This document shows positions 35,346-44,759 of a DNA stretch of 64,000 nt, piece after piece. The DNA lies in the NCBI GenBank assembly GCA_030739735.1, contig JASLYQ010000018.1, positions 1 to 64,000 of the forward strand, given 5' to 3'. The translations under genes were made by a program, and so were the position numbers. The notes beneath the pieces are model-generated. The model was not told where the DNA came from. It made no database searches and was given only the letters and a program-made list of their open reading frames with translations. Within the stretch, counting starts at the first letter, position 1. Each line of letters opens with the position of its first letter. This DNA is from Alphaproteobacteria bacterium. Its GTDB lineage: Bacteria > Pseudomonadota > Alphaproteobacteria > UBA7887.

Positions 35346-37496
35346 CTATTGCGCGGTCACCGGCTCGATAAGCGTGTCGCGCTCGCGCTGCTTGCGCTGC
35401 TGAGCCAGCGGCGGACATTGATGGGCATCGTTGTAAAGCACCTGGCAATCGAGGCAGTAGAAACATTCGTCCATGACGATATGCCCGTCCGGTGCGATCG
35501 CCTGGATCGGGCAGCGCCGGGTGCACAGCTGACACGGGCTGCCGCACTCCGCATAACGCTTAAGGAAGACGAGCGGTCGCAGCCGCAGCTTGCCGCCGAG
35601 CACCATGGCGGCCCCCACAGGGCAGAGAAAGCGGCAGAAAAAACGCTCAGTGAACAGGCCTATGGCGAGCAGCGTCACAGCGTATATGACATAGGGCCAA
35701 TCGCGCGCGAATCGCAGCGATATCGCTGTCTTGAAGGGCTCAACCTCAGCCGCCGTGCCAGCCGTCGTCATGGAATAGAAGGACAGCCCGACAAGGACGG
35801 CCAAAATCACGTATTTGACCGGCCAAAGCAGCTGGTGAGCACGATAGGACAGGCCGACTTCCCGGATGCCCAGCCTGCGGGCCGCCTTGGCCAACAACTC
35901 CTGCATGACACCGAAGGGACAGAGCCAGCCGCAGAACACGCCGCGGCCCCAGATGACGAAACTGACCACCACGAAAGCCATCAGGACGGCGATCAACGGA
36001 TCCGACAGCACCACTTCGGGACTGCCGCCACCGATGATCGTCTGCAGCCAGGTCAGCAGGTTGATGATGGTGACCTGAGCGCCGACCTGCCAGCCGAGCC
36101 AAGCAACGACGACAGCCAGATAGGCAATCCGCACAGCACTGAAGAGTTGTGGCCGCCGGGTCAGCCACTGCATCCCGAACAAGATCGCTGTCAGGGCGAG
36201 CAGCAGCACGCACAGAATAGCGATATTACTGCCTTGCATCCGCCACGTCGCAAGCCAGGCGGGGCCACTGTCCCCGCTCGCCACAGCAACACCCGTCGGC
36301 TCGACGATGTAGCGGGCGTCCAGCGTATAATCAACAGCGAAGGTCACGCGATCCTCTCCATTGCGCGCGACCACGTCGAGCTCGACCATGAACGGCTCGA
36401 GCGGGTTGATACCCTGCTCGTGCTTGATCCAAAACAGACCCATCTGAGAAAATTTTGGCCCGGACCTGTCCGGCAGAAAATTGATGTAGCGATACTGGCC
36501 GCGGTCGAGGGCGAATACCTGGCCTCCTTGGACAACGCGCGCACGATCCAGAACACCGTCCGCGCGCAGCTTTTGCGGATCAAACAGATAGGGGCCTGCA
36601 CCCATGAGCAGTAATGTCAGGTCGCGCGGGTCGCGACCGCTGACGAAAAGATTGTAGCGGCCCTGCCCGAGCAGGTTTCGCCCGATGGTCGGCGGATGCA
36701 CTGGTGCCACCAACAGCTCGATCACAGTGGTATCGTCGAGGTGCTCACCACCGACTTGGTCGGAAAGCGGCGCTAGCGCCGGATAACCTACGGTGGTCTC
36801 GGCGAGATCTGACTTATTTATTGTCAGACGCGCGATCGAGCCATCGGCAATCAACTCAGACAACGTCGCCGGATCGTAAGCGATTAGATCGACGGCCGGC
36901 TCGTCGTTGAGCCGCAAGCCCCTCGCCCGAGCCACCTTGCGCGCGCTGTCAAGCACAGCCTCGTTAAACAGCACAGCGCTGATCGTAGCGGAGCTGATGC
37001 CGTCCAGAGTGCCCTCTTCCTCGACTCGCGTCAGCGCCACACGCCACGGCCGTCGAATGTCCAGGCCCGCATATTGCGCCGTAAAGGGGGTAACCAGCTT
37101 GTGCAGCAAGATCAGGTCGATGATCGGCTCATGCTGCTCGACAACATCAATGCCGGTGAGAACCCCGTCAAGACCAAGGCCGATTGCAATATTGAAAGGC
37201 TGGAGCGAGAAGCCGAGAGAGCGGCTCTTGTCAGCGGTGTCGAAAACGTAGCCGAGCGGCGTGCCGTCTTTCATGACCACGGCCGAAAGGACCTCACCTT
37301 CCAACGGCATGATCTTGGTCGCCTCGGGAAACAGCCGCTGCACCCGCTCCATGGTCAGCCACTCGGCTCCAAGGTCGGGATTGTACCAGTTCGCAACGTC
37401 TGGCGGAATCGGGTCTTCGCCGAGCGCGGACGCGACAAGGCCGGCTATGATGCCGGCCGCAAGGACTAGAGACGCAAGCGCTCGTTCGATTCCCAT
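35346..37496 (-). CDS. NosR-like FMN-binding polyferredoxin membrane protein
   Basis: A 716-residue membrane flavo-iron-sulfur protein of the NosR/NirI family. Order: signal/anchor helix (ALASLVLAAGIIAGLVASAL), periplasmic FMN-binding domain with DGISSATISA (covalent-flavin threonine at about T171; usual SGAT is SSAT here), several transmembrane helices from about 410, two CxxxCP membrane motifs (CGWLCPFG, CRFLCPVG), and C-terminal 4Fe-4S clusters in CQLCTRRCP and CFYCLDCQ. NosR feeds electrons to nitrous oxide reductase; no nos genes are present in this window, and the downstream genes are TAXI-TRAP. The ATG at 37496 has GAAGG upstream. Confidence 0.88.
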   Translation of the reverse strand: MGIERALASLVLAAGIIAGLVASALGEDPIPPDVANWYNPDLGAEWLTMERVQRLFPEATKIMPLEGEVLSAVVMKDGTPLGYVFDTADKSRSLGFSLQPFNIAIGLGLDGVLTGIDVVEQHEPIIDLILLHKLVTPFTAQYAGLDIRRPWRVALTRVEEEGTLDGISSATISAVLFNEAVLDSARKVARARGLRLNDEPAVDLIAYDPATLSELIADGSIARLTINKSDLAETTVGYPALAPLSDQVGGEHLDDTTVIELLVAPVHPPTIGRNLLGQGRYNLFVSGRDPRDLTLLLMGAGPYLFDPQKLRADGVLDRARVVQGGQVFALDRGQYRYINFLPDRSGPKFSQMGLFWIKHEQGINPLEPFMVELDVVARNGEDRVTFAVDYTLDARYIVEPTGVAVASGDSGPAWLATWRMQGSNIAILCVLLLALTAILFGMQWLTRRPQLFSAVRIAYLAVVVAWLGWQVGAQVTIINLLTWLQTIIGGGSPEVVLSDPLIAVLMAFVVVSFVIWGRGVFCGWLCPFGVMQELLAKAARRLGIREVGLSYRAHQLLWPVKYVILAVLVGLSFYSMTTAGTAAEVEPFKTAISLRFARDWPYVIYAVTLLAIGLFTERFFCRFLCPVGAAMVLGGKLRLRPLVFLKRYAECGSPCQLCTRRCPIQAIAPDGHIVMDECFYCLDCQVLYNDAHQCPPLAQQRKQRERDTLIEPVTAQ

Positions 37497-37603
37497 TACG
37501 CACCCTTCTTTGTGTGGCGAAAAACTAACCAATTCCCGTGAGTGGCGCTAGTCGTTGCTGAGGGTTATTCTGCAACGGAACGGTGATATCCAGGGGAACA
37601 TCT

Positions 37604-38653
37604 ATGAGAAGCGAACAAATCGTAGCCTATGGCGAACCGCTCGCCAGCGACACGGCCGATGCACCGACGCCCGATGGCCGCGAAGTGCTCGTTCGGGTGC
37701 GCAATTGTGGCGTCTGCCACAGCGACGTGCACTTGCACGACGGCCATTTCGAGCTCGGCGACGATAAGCGTCTCGACCTCTCGAGCGGCCGTAGCCTACC
37801 GTTTACCATGGGCCACGAAGTCGAGGGCGAGGTCATTGCTCTTGGTGATCAGGCTAATGGCGTTGCGATCGGCGACCGGGTCGTGGTCTATCCCTGGATC
37901 GGCTGCGACAATTGCGACATCTGCACCGCCGGTGACGGCCACGTCTGCAATCAGCCGCGTGCGATCGGCGTTAATATCGACGGTGGCTATTCCGACCATT
38001 GTCTAGTGCCGGACGCCAAGTATCTGGTCCCCTATGGAGATCTGTCATCCGCGCTTGCCGCGACCTATGCCTGCTCAGGAATCACCGCTTACGGGGCCTT
38101 GGAAAAGGCGGGAGTGCGGACACTTGCCGGACCGCTCCTGATCGTCGGTCTCGGCGGGGTCGGCATGATGGGGCTCGCCTTCGCCAAAGCGCTGACACAA
38201 GGCCCCGTGCTGGTCGCCGATATCGATGCTGGCAAGCGCGAGGCGGCACTCGCCGCCGGCGCAGCCGGGGCGTTTGACAGCGCCGACAAGGCCGCGATCA
38301 AGGCTCTCCGAGGCACCACGGGCGGCGGAGCGGCTGCAGTGATCGATTTCGTGGGTTCGGAAGCCTCATTCACTTTCGCCGACAGGTGCCTAGGCAAGGG
38401 CGGGCATCTGGTTGTGATTGGGCTTTTCGGCGGGCGCATGAGCATGCCGATCCCGATGTTGCCGCTGCGCAACATCTCCATCTCCGGATCCTACGTCGGC
38501 TCGCTGGCTCAATTTCGCGAGATGATGGCCTTAGTACGGGCGGGCGCAGTGGCGCCGATCCCGCTCACCGAGAAGCCTTTGGGCGACGCGGGCGCAACCC
38601 TCGACGCCTTGCGCGCCGGCCAGGTGCTCGGCCGGGTAGTTCTGACACCGTGA
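37604..38653 (+). CDS. Zinc-dependent alcohol dehydrogenase
   Basis: A 349-residue medium-chain dehydrogenase. The catalytic zinc site is CGVCHSDVHLHDGHF near residue 35 with GHEVEGEV near 70; structural zinc cysteines appear in CDNCDICTAGDGHVC near 100-114. The nucleotide-binding GLGGVGMMG lies near 183. The ATG at 37604 follows AGGGGA closely and is preferred to 37583. Its TGA overlaps the GTG start of the next SDR gene, so the pair acts together, probably oxidising an alcohol and a related hydroxy compound. Substrate unknown. Confidence 0.9.
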   Translation: MRSEQIVAYGEPLASDTADAPTPDGREVLVRVRNCGVCHSDVHLHDGHFELGDDKRLDLSSGRSLPFTMGHEVEGEVIALGDQANGVAIGDRVVVYPWIGCDNCDICTAGDGHVCNQPRAIGVNIDGGYSDHCLVPDAKYLVPYGDLSSALAATYACSGITAYGALEKAGVRTLAGPLLIVGLGGVGMMGLAFAKALTQGPVLVADIDAGKREAALAAGAAGAFDSADKAAIKALRGTTGGGAAAVIDFVGSEASFTFADRCLGKGGHLVVIGLFGGRMSMPIPMLPLRNISISGSYVGSLAQFREMMALVRAGAVAPIPLTEKPLGDAGATLDALRAGQVLGRVVLTP

Positions 38654-39453
38654 GCGGGCGTGTGGCGCTGGTGACGGGCGGCGCACGCGGGATCGGCGCA
38701 GCCATCGCCGAGGGTCTTGCCGCAGCAGGTGTCAGCGTTGCCGTAAGCGATATCGATCGGGAGGCCCTGGCTGCATCTCCCCTCGATATGCCTAAGCTCC
38801 AGCACGATGTCTCGGAGCCCGATTCGTGCCAGCGTGTTGTGACGGAGGTCGAAGCCACTCTTGGTCCGATCGATATCCTCATCAACAACGCCGCCGTGGG
38901 CATGGGTATGATCCGTGAGGAGCACTTCACGCATCGAGTCGGCATCGCCGATATCGCGCCCGAGCAATGGCGTGCTTTTTTTATAGTTAACACCATGGGC
39001 CCGTTCCTGATGACCCGCCTTCTGGCACCCACCATGGCGGCACGCGGCTGGGGTCGAGTGATAAATATCACCACTAGCTTTTTCACCATGCTCAACGAGG
39101 GCTTCGCACCCTACGGCCCGACCAAGGCAGCACTGGAGGCGGCAACGGCAATCTGGGCCAAAGAATTTGCGGATACCGGCGTCGGCATCAATATCGTCGT
39201 GCCGGGCGGCCCGACAAACACTCGCCTGGTCCCCCTCTCGTTCAGCGAAACCCGGGACGTGTTGATCCAGGTTTCGGCCATGGTCGCGCCGGTGCAATGG
39301 CTTTCCAGTGACCATTCCAATGGCGTCACGGGCCGACGCTTTATCGCTGCGCTGTGGGATGCCGATCTGGCGCCCGCCGAGGCCGCGAAAGCGGCCGGCG
39401 CACCCGCCGCCTGGCCCGACCTCACCGCCAATGTGGTCTGGCCAGAGGCTTAA
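38650..39453 (+). CDS. Short-chain dehydrogenase/reductase (SDR)
   Basis: A 267-residue SDR with Rossmann motif TGGARGIG at residues 9-16, LINNAAVG near 79, and catalytic region ITTSFF followed by YGPTK near 155. The start is the GTG at 38650, overlapping the stop of the alcohol dehydrogenase (GTGA). The open frame extends further upstream, but inside the preceding gene. A late stretch VVPGGPTNTRLVP fits the family. The C-terminus is slightly extended with an alanine-rich tail. Substrate unknown. Confidence 0.9.
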   Translation: MSGRVALVTGGARGIGAAIAEGLAAAGVSVAVSDIDREALAASPLDMPKLQHDVSEPDSCQRVVTEVEATLGPIDILINNAAVGMGMIREEHFTHRVGIADIAPEQWRAFFIVNTMGPFLMTRLLAPTMAARGWGRVINITTSFFTMLNEGFAPYGPTKAALEAATAIWAKEFADTGVGINIVVPGGPTNTRLVPLSFSETRDVLIQVSAMVAPVQWLSSDHSNGVTGRRFIAALWDADLAPAEAAKAAGAPAAWPDLTANVVWPEA

Positions 39454-39636
39454 AGAAGCATTGCGGCTCGTGTATAGACGCATTGCAGCCATCGACGGTG
39501 TCGGCACCGAATAATCCCGCCCCAATTTTGCCACCGTATTTCCCCCTGACGGCCACCATCCGCCCATAGTGTCGCCCACATTGTCGGGCACCGTCTTCGT
39601 CTCGGTCAGCTGCGACCGTCCACGAAGGGGAAAATC

Positions 39637-41814
39637 ATGCCCACCTATACCAAGCTGTTCCCTGCGGCAGGCCGTGCTTGCGCCACTATCCTGTTTAGCC
39701 TTGCTCTCGCTCCACCCCTGGCCACCGCGCCCTTGGCGGAGTTGCCCCTCGCCGACCAGAAGACGCCCGGCAACGGCAGCCTGGTGCTGCACAGCAACGG
39801 CGTCGAGACCACAGGCCCATTCCACTTGGCGCCACTTCTAGCGACCGAAGCGACCATTGAGGTGAGCGGCCTAGTCGCCAGGGCCACCGTGCGCCAGCAC
39901 TTCCACAATCCGAGCGACGACTGGGTCGAGGGGCTCTATATTTTTCCCGTGCCCGAGAACGCGGCTGTCGATTCCCTTCGCATGCGCATCGGTGCCCGCG
40001 TCATCCAGGGCCGCGTTCACAAGCGCCAGCAGGCCCGCCGTCTCTACGAAAAAGCCCGTCAGCAGGGTCGCAAGGCCAACCTGGTCGAATCCGAGCGTCC
40101 CAACATCTTCACTACGTCCGTGGCCAATATCGGTCCCGACGAGAGCATCGTTGTCGAGATAGAGTACCAGCAGGTGCTGCGCTATGAGGCCGGCGCCTTC
40201 GAGTTGCGCTTTCCCATGGTCGTCGGCCCGCGTTACGTGCCTACACCGGTGACCACTGTCAGTCTTAACAGTGATGGCTGGGCGATGCGATCGCAGGCTC
40301 CAGACGACGACCGCGTCAAGACCCCGGTGCTACGGCCCGACGAAGGCAAGATCAACCCCGTCAGCCTAATACTAACCTTGGTGCCGGGCTTCCCCGTCAC
40401 GGACTTCCAAAGCCTCTATCATGCAGTCGATATCGCCGGCAGCAACGATGGTGTCACAGTTATCACCCTGGCCGACAGCGTGGTGCCCACCGATCGTGAT
40501 TTCGTGCTGAGTTGGCGCCCGGATGTCGGCAATGCCCCGCGCGCGGGACTGTTCGCAGAAACCATTGGTGAAGACACCTATCTCCTGGCTATGCTGCTGC
40601 CAGCCGACCCGGATATGGCTGAGGCGCTACCGCCGGCACCGCCGCGCGAGCTTATCGTGGTGCTCGACATATCCGGCTCCATGGCCGGCACCTCGATCCA
40701 CCAGGCCAAGGCCGCCGCCGTACTAGCCATCGAACGGCTCGGTGCCGACGACCACCTGAATGTGATCGTCTTCAACAATCAGGCCCGCGGCCTCTTCTCC
40801 ACACCCCTTATCGCCTCGCCAGAGAACAAGACCATCGCCCAAGGCTTTATCCAGAGCCTGCGAGCCGAGGGGGGTACGGAGATGGCACCGGCGCTCGATA
40901 TGGCGCTTCGTGGCAATGCTGCAGCTGGGGCATTACGGCAGGTCGTCTTTCTCACCGACGGCGGTGTCGGCAACGAAAGCGATCTGTTCAATATCATCGA
41001 TCGCGAGCTCGGAACGGCACGGCTTTTCACGGTTGGGATCGGATCCGCACCCAACAGCTACTTCATGGTCAAAGCCTCTGAGACCGGCCGCGGCACCTAC
41101 ACCCATATCGCCAACACAAGCGAAGTCGATGAGCGCATGGCGGCACTCTTCGTCAAGCTCGAGTCGACTGTGATGACGGACATAACCCTGCTCTGGCCAG
41201 ATGGGGCGGCGCCGGACCTGTCACGCCTGACCATGCCTGATCTGTACGCGAGCGAACCGATAGTGCTGACAGCGCGGCTAACCAGAGCAGACGGTGAGTT
41301 GGTTGTCGCCGGGCGTTACGCGGGCCTGGAATGGCGCGCCGGTCTCGACCTGGCACAAGCCACACCGGCGAAAGGCATCGGCAAGCTATGGGCACGCGAT
41401 CGCATCGACACGTTATCGCACCGCGCTGGTCGCTATCTCGACCCCACCGTTGCGCGCGAGACTATCGTCACCCTGGCCTTGCAACATCATCTGGTCACCG
41501 AGCACACAAGCCTAGTGGCGGTCGATGTGACCCCGACGCGCCCGGACGGCACGCCTTTGCTAAGCGGCAAGCTACCACTAAATCTGCCCGCTGGCTGGGA
41601 CTACGACAAGGTGTTTGGCGAACGACCCACAGCGCCGCAAGAAGAAGCGGCAAGCGGTGGCATCACCCTGACCTCGGCCGGTGCACCAGTCACCATAGGC
41701 AGCAACCGCGGGCTCAGCCTGCCGCAAAGCGCGACGTCGGCGCAACTCAACCTGCTGCTGGGGGCGATGCTGCTGCTCGCCGGACTGTGGCTATGGCGCC
41801 GCCGCGTCGCATAG
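39637..41814 (+). CDS. Marine proteobacterial sortase target protein (VIT-VWA)
   Basis: A 725-residue exported protein with a signal peptide, a VIT domain (about residues 60-190, with SGLVARATVRQHFHN and FPVPENAAVDSLRM), a VWA domain whose MIDAS is VVLDISGSMAGTS near 340, and a C-terminal sorting signal LPQSA at 695-699, followed by a hydrophobic stretch and RRR tail. This is the layout of the TIGR03788-type target of class GN sortases. The sortase gene overlaps its end by 22 bases. It should be cleaved and joined or anchored at the cell surface; its biological task is unknown. Confidence 0.92.
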   Translation: MPTYTKLFPAAGRACATILFSLALAPPLATAPLAELPLADQKTPGNGSLVLHSNGVETTGPFHLAPLLATEATIEVSGLVARATVRQHFHNPSDDWVEGLYIFPVPENAAVDSLRMRIGARVIQGRVHKRQQARRLYEKARQQGRKANLVESERPNIFTTSVANIGPDESIVVEIEYQQVLRYEAGAFELRFPMVVGPRYVPTPVTTVSLNSDGWAMRSQAPDDDRVKTPVLRPDEGKINPVSLILTLVPGFPVTDFQSLYHAVDIAGSNDGVTVITLADSVVPTDRDFVLSWRPDVGNAPRAGLFAETIGEDTYLLAMLLPADPDMAEALPPAPPRELIVVLDISGSMAGTSIHQAKAAAVLAIERLGADDHLNVIVFNNQARGLFSTPLIASPENKTIAQGFIQSLRAEGGTEMAPALDMALRGNAAAGALRQVVFLTDGGVGNESDLFNIIDRELGTARLFTVGIGSAPNSYFMVKASETGRGTYTHIANTSEVDERMAALFVKLESTVMTDITLLWPDGAAPDLSRLTMPDLYASEPIVLTARLTRADGELVVAGRYAGLEWRAGLDLAQATPAKGIGKLWARDRIDTLSHRAGRYLDPTVARETIVTLALQHHLVTEHTSLVAVDVTPTRPDGTPLLSGKLPLNLPAGWDYDKVFGERPTAPQEEAASGGITLTSAGAPVTIGSNRGLSLPQSATSAQLNLLLGAMLLLAGLWLWRRRVA

Positions 41815-42374
41815 GTCACGCTGCTCTTGTCTGCCTGCTGCTCGTCATCGGCGGCTGGCTGGTGAGCACAGCTGGCTGGATTCATGCCAAAGCCTGGCTC
41901 GCCCAACGCCTGCTCGCATCGGCCTGGCAGGAGACGATGGCAAACGGCAATGCGGCCAAGCCCTGGGCCTGGGCCGACACCCACCCGCTGGCGCGGCTGC
42001 GCGTGCCAGCGCACGGTATCGATCAGATCGTGTTGGCCGGCAGTAGCGGCTCTAGCCTAGCTTTCGCCCCGGGGCACGTGGACGGCTCACCGGCACCCGG
42101 CGAACCCGGCCTGAGCCTGATCGGTGGCCACCGCGACACCCATTTCGCGTTCCTGGAGAACGTCGTCTCAGGCGACTGGCTGACAATCGAGACCAGCGAC
42201 GGGCTCATACAGCCCTTTCGTGTTACCGATTCCCGTATCGTTGATTCCCGTGAGACTCGGCTCGATCCAACGGGTGAGAGCCCGGCTTTGGCCTTGGTGA
42301 CCTGTTATCCCTTCAATGCCGTAATGCCCGGCGGACCGCTGCGTTACGTCGTATTCGCGGAAGCCTTCGAGTAG
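41793..42374 (+). CDS. Class GN sortase
   Basis: A 193-residue sortase of the class found in marine Gram-negative proteobacteria (TIGR03784 type). An N-terminal membrane anchor (ALVCLLLVIGGWLVSTAGWI) precedes the catalytic domain. Catalytic residues: H113 in LIGGHRDTHF, C171 in ALVTCYPFN and R184 in GGPLRYVVF. I chose the ATG at 41793, which lies in the last 22 bases of the target gene and gives a protein of family length. Its only clear substrate in the window is the adjacent VIT-VWA protein. Confidence 0.93.
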   Translation: MAPPRRIGHAALVCLLLVIGGWLVSTAGWIHAKAWLAQRLLASAWQETMANGNAAKPWAWADTHPLARLRVPAHGIDQIVLAGSSGSSLAFAPGHVDGSPAPGEPGLSLIGGHRDTHFAFLENVVSGDWLTIETSDGLIQPFRVTDSRIVDSRETRLDPTGESPALALVTCYPFNAVMPGGPLRYVVFAEAFE

Positions 42375-42395
42375 ATCAGACGTAGCGCGCCTGGC

Positions 42396-43754
42396 TCAGA
42401 ACTCCCACTGCAGGCGAACACCGATCGCGTCGATGACGTCGCCCTCGCTCAGGCCCGTGTTCGACTGATTGTCAATATCCGCATGCACGTAATTGATCGC
42501 GACCTTGGTCAGTGCCGTCGGATACCAATTGAGCCCGAGCGTGATGTTATCCGCGCTACCGCCACGAATGCCGCCATGGGTGAGGTCGTCAGCACCATCG
42601 TCAAGATCGATATGGCTATAGCGTAGCGCCACCTCAAACGCACCCCAGCCACCGGTCGCCAGATCAAATTCATCGAAGGGCTGCACCCGCCACAGCGTGG
42701 CAAAGCGAGAATAATAGTTCGGAGATTCTCCTGTCAGATAATAGCTAGCTTGCACATAATAGCCATCGAATACAAGATCTTGAAATGCAGTATCATGCGG
42801 ACCGTTGTAGCGGTCTGCAGCCAGACGCTGATATTCGCCCTGTAGAGCCAGCGAGTCGTAGACGCTGAGGAATTCGAAGGAGGTGTAGTAGAAGTCGTTA
42901 ATGCGCAAAATCGTGCCAGTATCAAGAAAATTGGCGTCGTCGATGCTCATTTCCGGGCGTGCGCTGAAACTCTCGCTACCACCAACCTCGCCGCGTGTCA
43001 CGGTCGGCACGCGCCAATAGCCCGCTAGGCCAAAATGCAGGGCGCGGGTGCGCTCGGCGATCGGCGCCCAGGCAACACGGCCATGGAGGCCATAACCCTC
43101 GCTGTCGCCTCCGACCTCCTTGGCGGGTACGCCGAAGACACCAAGGCGAATATAGTTGTGCTTGGTCCGGCGCATCACGGACGCACCCAGCGACGGCGTG
43201 CCCGGGGCATAACCAAAGGCGCCCGAGCCCATGCTCTCCTCCATGAAGGCACGGCGGCTGGAGAAGGTGGCAGCATCGAGCGGTGAGGCGATGTTCTGCT
43301 GGCCGACCATGAACCAGACCGGATCAAAACCGCGATAGGCAAGCACCGCCGAACGCAGCCCGTCCATGGTCGTATCACCAGTATGGAACGCATCATAGGC
43401 GGCAAAGACGATGAAGTCGTTGTGGATCAGGCCGCTTGCGAGCAGGATACCGCGGCGCGCCTTCCGCCCGTCATCAAGGTTCGGATCAATCGATTGACGC
43501 GCATTGCCCTGGTCGTTCTGGCTGTAAGTTCCGGCATCGACTTGCATCATCATGCCGCCGCCGAAATTGTAATTGCCGTCCTCACTGCGCCAGCGCGGCA
43601 ACGGCCCGAAGACTGCCGTCTCTGGATTGTATTGCTTCTTCTCGGGCGTGCCCGCGTAAACGTCTTCCTCTTCACCCTGCTGCTGCGCCGCGAGCGGGTC
43701 GGCGAGGAGCAAGGCAAAGAGAAAAGCTGAGAAGCGAAGTAGGACTCTAGGCAT
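42396..43754 (-). CDS. Phosphate-selective porin O/P-like outer-membrane protein
   Basis: An outer-membrane protein of about 452 residues with a signal peptide (LRFSAFLFALLLADPLAAQ) and a beta-rich body with OprO/OprP family traits: AVLAYRGFDPVWFMVGQQNIA and SRRAFMEESMGSGAFGYAPG. The last residues (GVRLQWEF) end in phenylalanine as in beta barrels. The ATG at 43754 gives a normal signal peptide; the open frame upstream does not. It is convergent with the sortase gene. Despite the name of the family, ligand selectivity cannot be inferred. Confidence 0.85.
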   Translation of the reverse strand: MPRVLLRFSAFLFALLLADPLAAQQQGEEEDVYAGTPEKKQYNPETAVFGPLPRWRSEDGNYNFGGGMMMQVDAGTYSQNDQGNARQSIDPNLDDGRKARRGILLASGLIHNDFIVFAAYDAFHTGDTTMDGLRSAVLAYRGFDPVWFMVGQQNIASPLDAATFSSRRAFMEESMGSGAFGYAPGTPSLGASVMRRTKHNYIRLGVFGVPAKEVGGDSEGYGLHGRVAWAPIAERTRALHFGLAGYWRVPTVTRGEVGGSESFSARPEMSIDDANFLDTGTILRINDFYYTSFEFLSVYDSLALQGEYQRLAADRYNGPHDTAFQDLVFDGYYVQASYYLTGESPNYYSRFATLWRVQPFDEFDLATGGWGAFEVALRYSHIDLDDGADDLTHGGIRGGSADNITLGLNWYPTALTKVAINYVHADIDNQSNTGLSEGDVIDAIGVRLQWEF

Positions 43755-43982
43755 GCGGCGCGGCCTGTCGGTTAATGCGTGGGCGTGTGGCTGAACGAGG
43801 AATGGTGTGGCGAGCGTTGTCGTCACACGCGTACCCGACAGGCGTATGACGGTCAAGAGATGCGCCTTGCAGGCACGTTGAAGCTGCTATGCTCCAGACT
43901 GGATTCTAAATGGAATACCCATGCCCGTTGTGTGCAATGCCCGCCCGGACGCCGAGCCAAGAGCCGCGCTATCGTCCGAGCT

Positions 43983-44684
43983 ATGATCAAAGCCCTCAGC
44001 TTCGACTGCTACGGCACACTAATCGACTGGGAGACCGGCATTCTGGTAGCGCTGGCGCCCTGCCGGGCACGCTTTGATGTCGAGTCCGAAGCGCTGTTGG
44101 CCGCCTTTGCGCAGCATGAAAGTGCCGTCGAGGCGGAGCAGCCCGACCGCCTCTACCCACAGGTGCTGGAAGAAGTGATGCGACGGCTCGGCAAGGAGTT
44201 CGATGCTGAAGTCAGCGACGACGAGGCTCGAGCTTTCGGCGTCTCGGTCGGCGATTGGCCTGCTTTTCCCGACACGGCTGCAGCGCTCGCCTGCCTCAAG
44301 CAGCGCTTCCAGCTCGCGATCCTGTCCAATGTCGACCGCGCCAGCTTTGCGCGTAGCAATATGCACCTTGGTGTTGCATTCGACCTCATCTGCACGGCCG
44401 AGGATATCGGCAGCTACAAGCCCGCACAGGAGAACTTTGCGTATCTACTGGCGCGGCTCAAAGAACGTGGTATCGGGCCGCGTGAGCTACTGCACGTGGC
44501 GCAAAGTCTTTATCACGACCATGCGCCGGCACTAGCCATGGGCTTGGAAACGGTCTGGATCGACCGCCGCACCGGCAAATCCGGTGGCGGCGCCACCCTC
44601 GCCGCCAACCCGAACCTGCGCATCAGTAACCGCTTTGAAAGCATGGCCAAGCTGGCGGCTGCATATTCCCCCGGGCAGGGTTGA
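43983..44684 (+). CDS. HAD-superfamily type II haloacid dehalogenase-like hydrolase
   Basis: A 233-residue HAD hydrolase. Motif I is SFDCYGTLIDWE (nucleophile D8), motif II is LSNVDRASF near 118, and a lysine in SYKPAQENF near 152 is motif III. Motif IV is HVAQSLYHDHAPA, a form seen in 2-haloacid dehalogenase relatives. The ATG at 43983 is the sensible start; upstream codons are not conserved. It lies upstream of the 2-oxoacid dehydrogenase genes with a 75-base gap, so shared transcription is possible but not shown. True dehalogenase activity is uncertain. Confidence 0.87.
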   Translation: MIKALSFDCYGTLIDWETGILVALAPCRARFDVESEALLAAFAQHESAVEAEQPDRLYPQVLEEVMRRLGKEFDAEVSDDEARAFGVSVGDWPAFPDTAAALACLKQRFQLAILSNVDRASFARSNMHLGVAFDLICTAEDIGSYKPAQENFAYLLARLKERGIGPRELLHVAQSLYHDHAPALAMGLETVWIDRRTGKSGGGATLAANPNLRISNRFESMAKLAAAYSPGQG

Positions 44685-44759
44685 ATCAGCACCATTCCAA
44701 CCCGAATGAGCCCGTGATAGGGTCCGACGCAACAAAACACGAGCCCACCAGGAGGCACC

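Noticed and set aside
35208-36614. Long plus-strand open frame opposite the NosR-like gene (468 codons)
   Set aside because: The minus strand has clear FMN and iron-sulfur motifs; the plus frame has none and is a shadow.
38509-39825. 438-codon minus-strand frame opposite the SDR gene
   Set aside because: The SDR on the plus strand has complete catalytic motifs; the opposite frame shows no family features.
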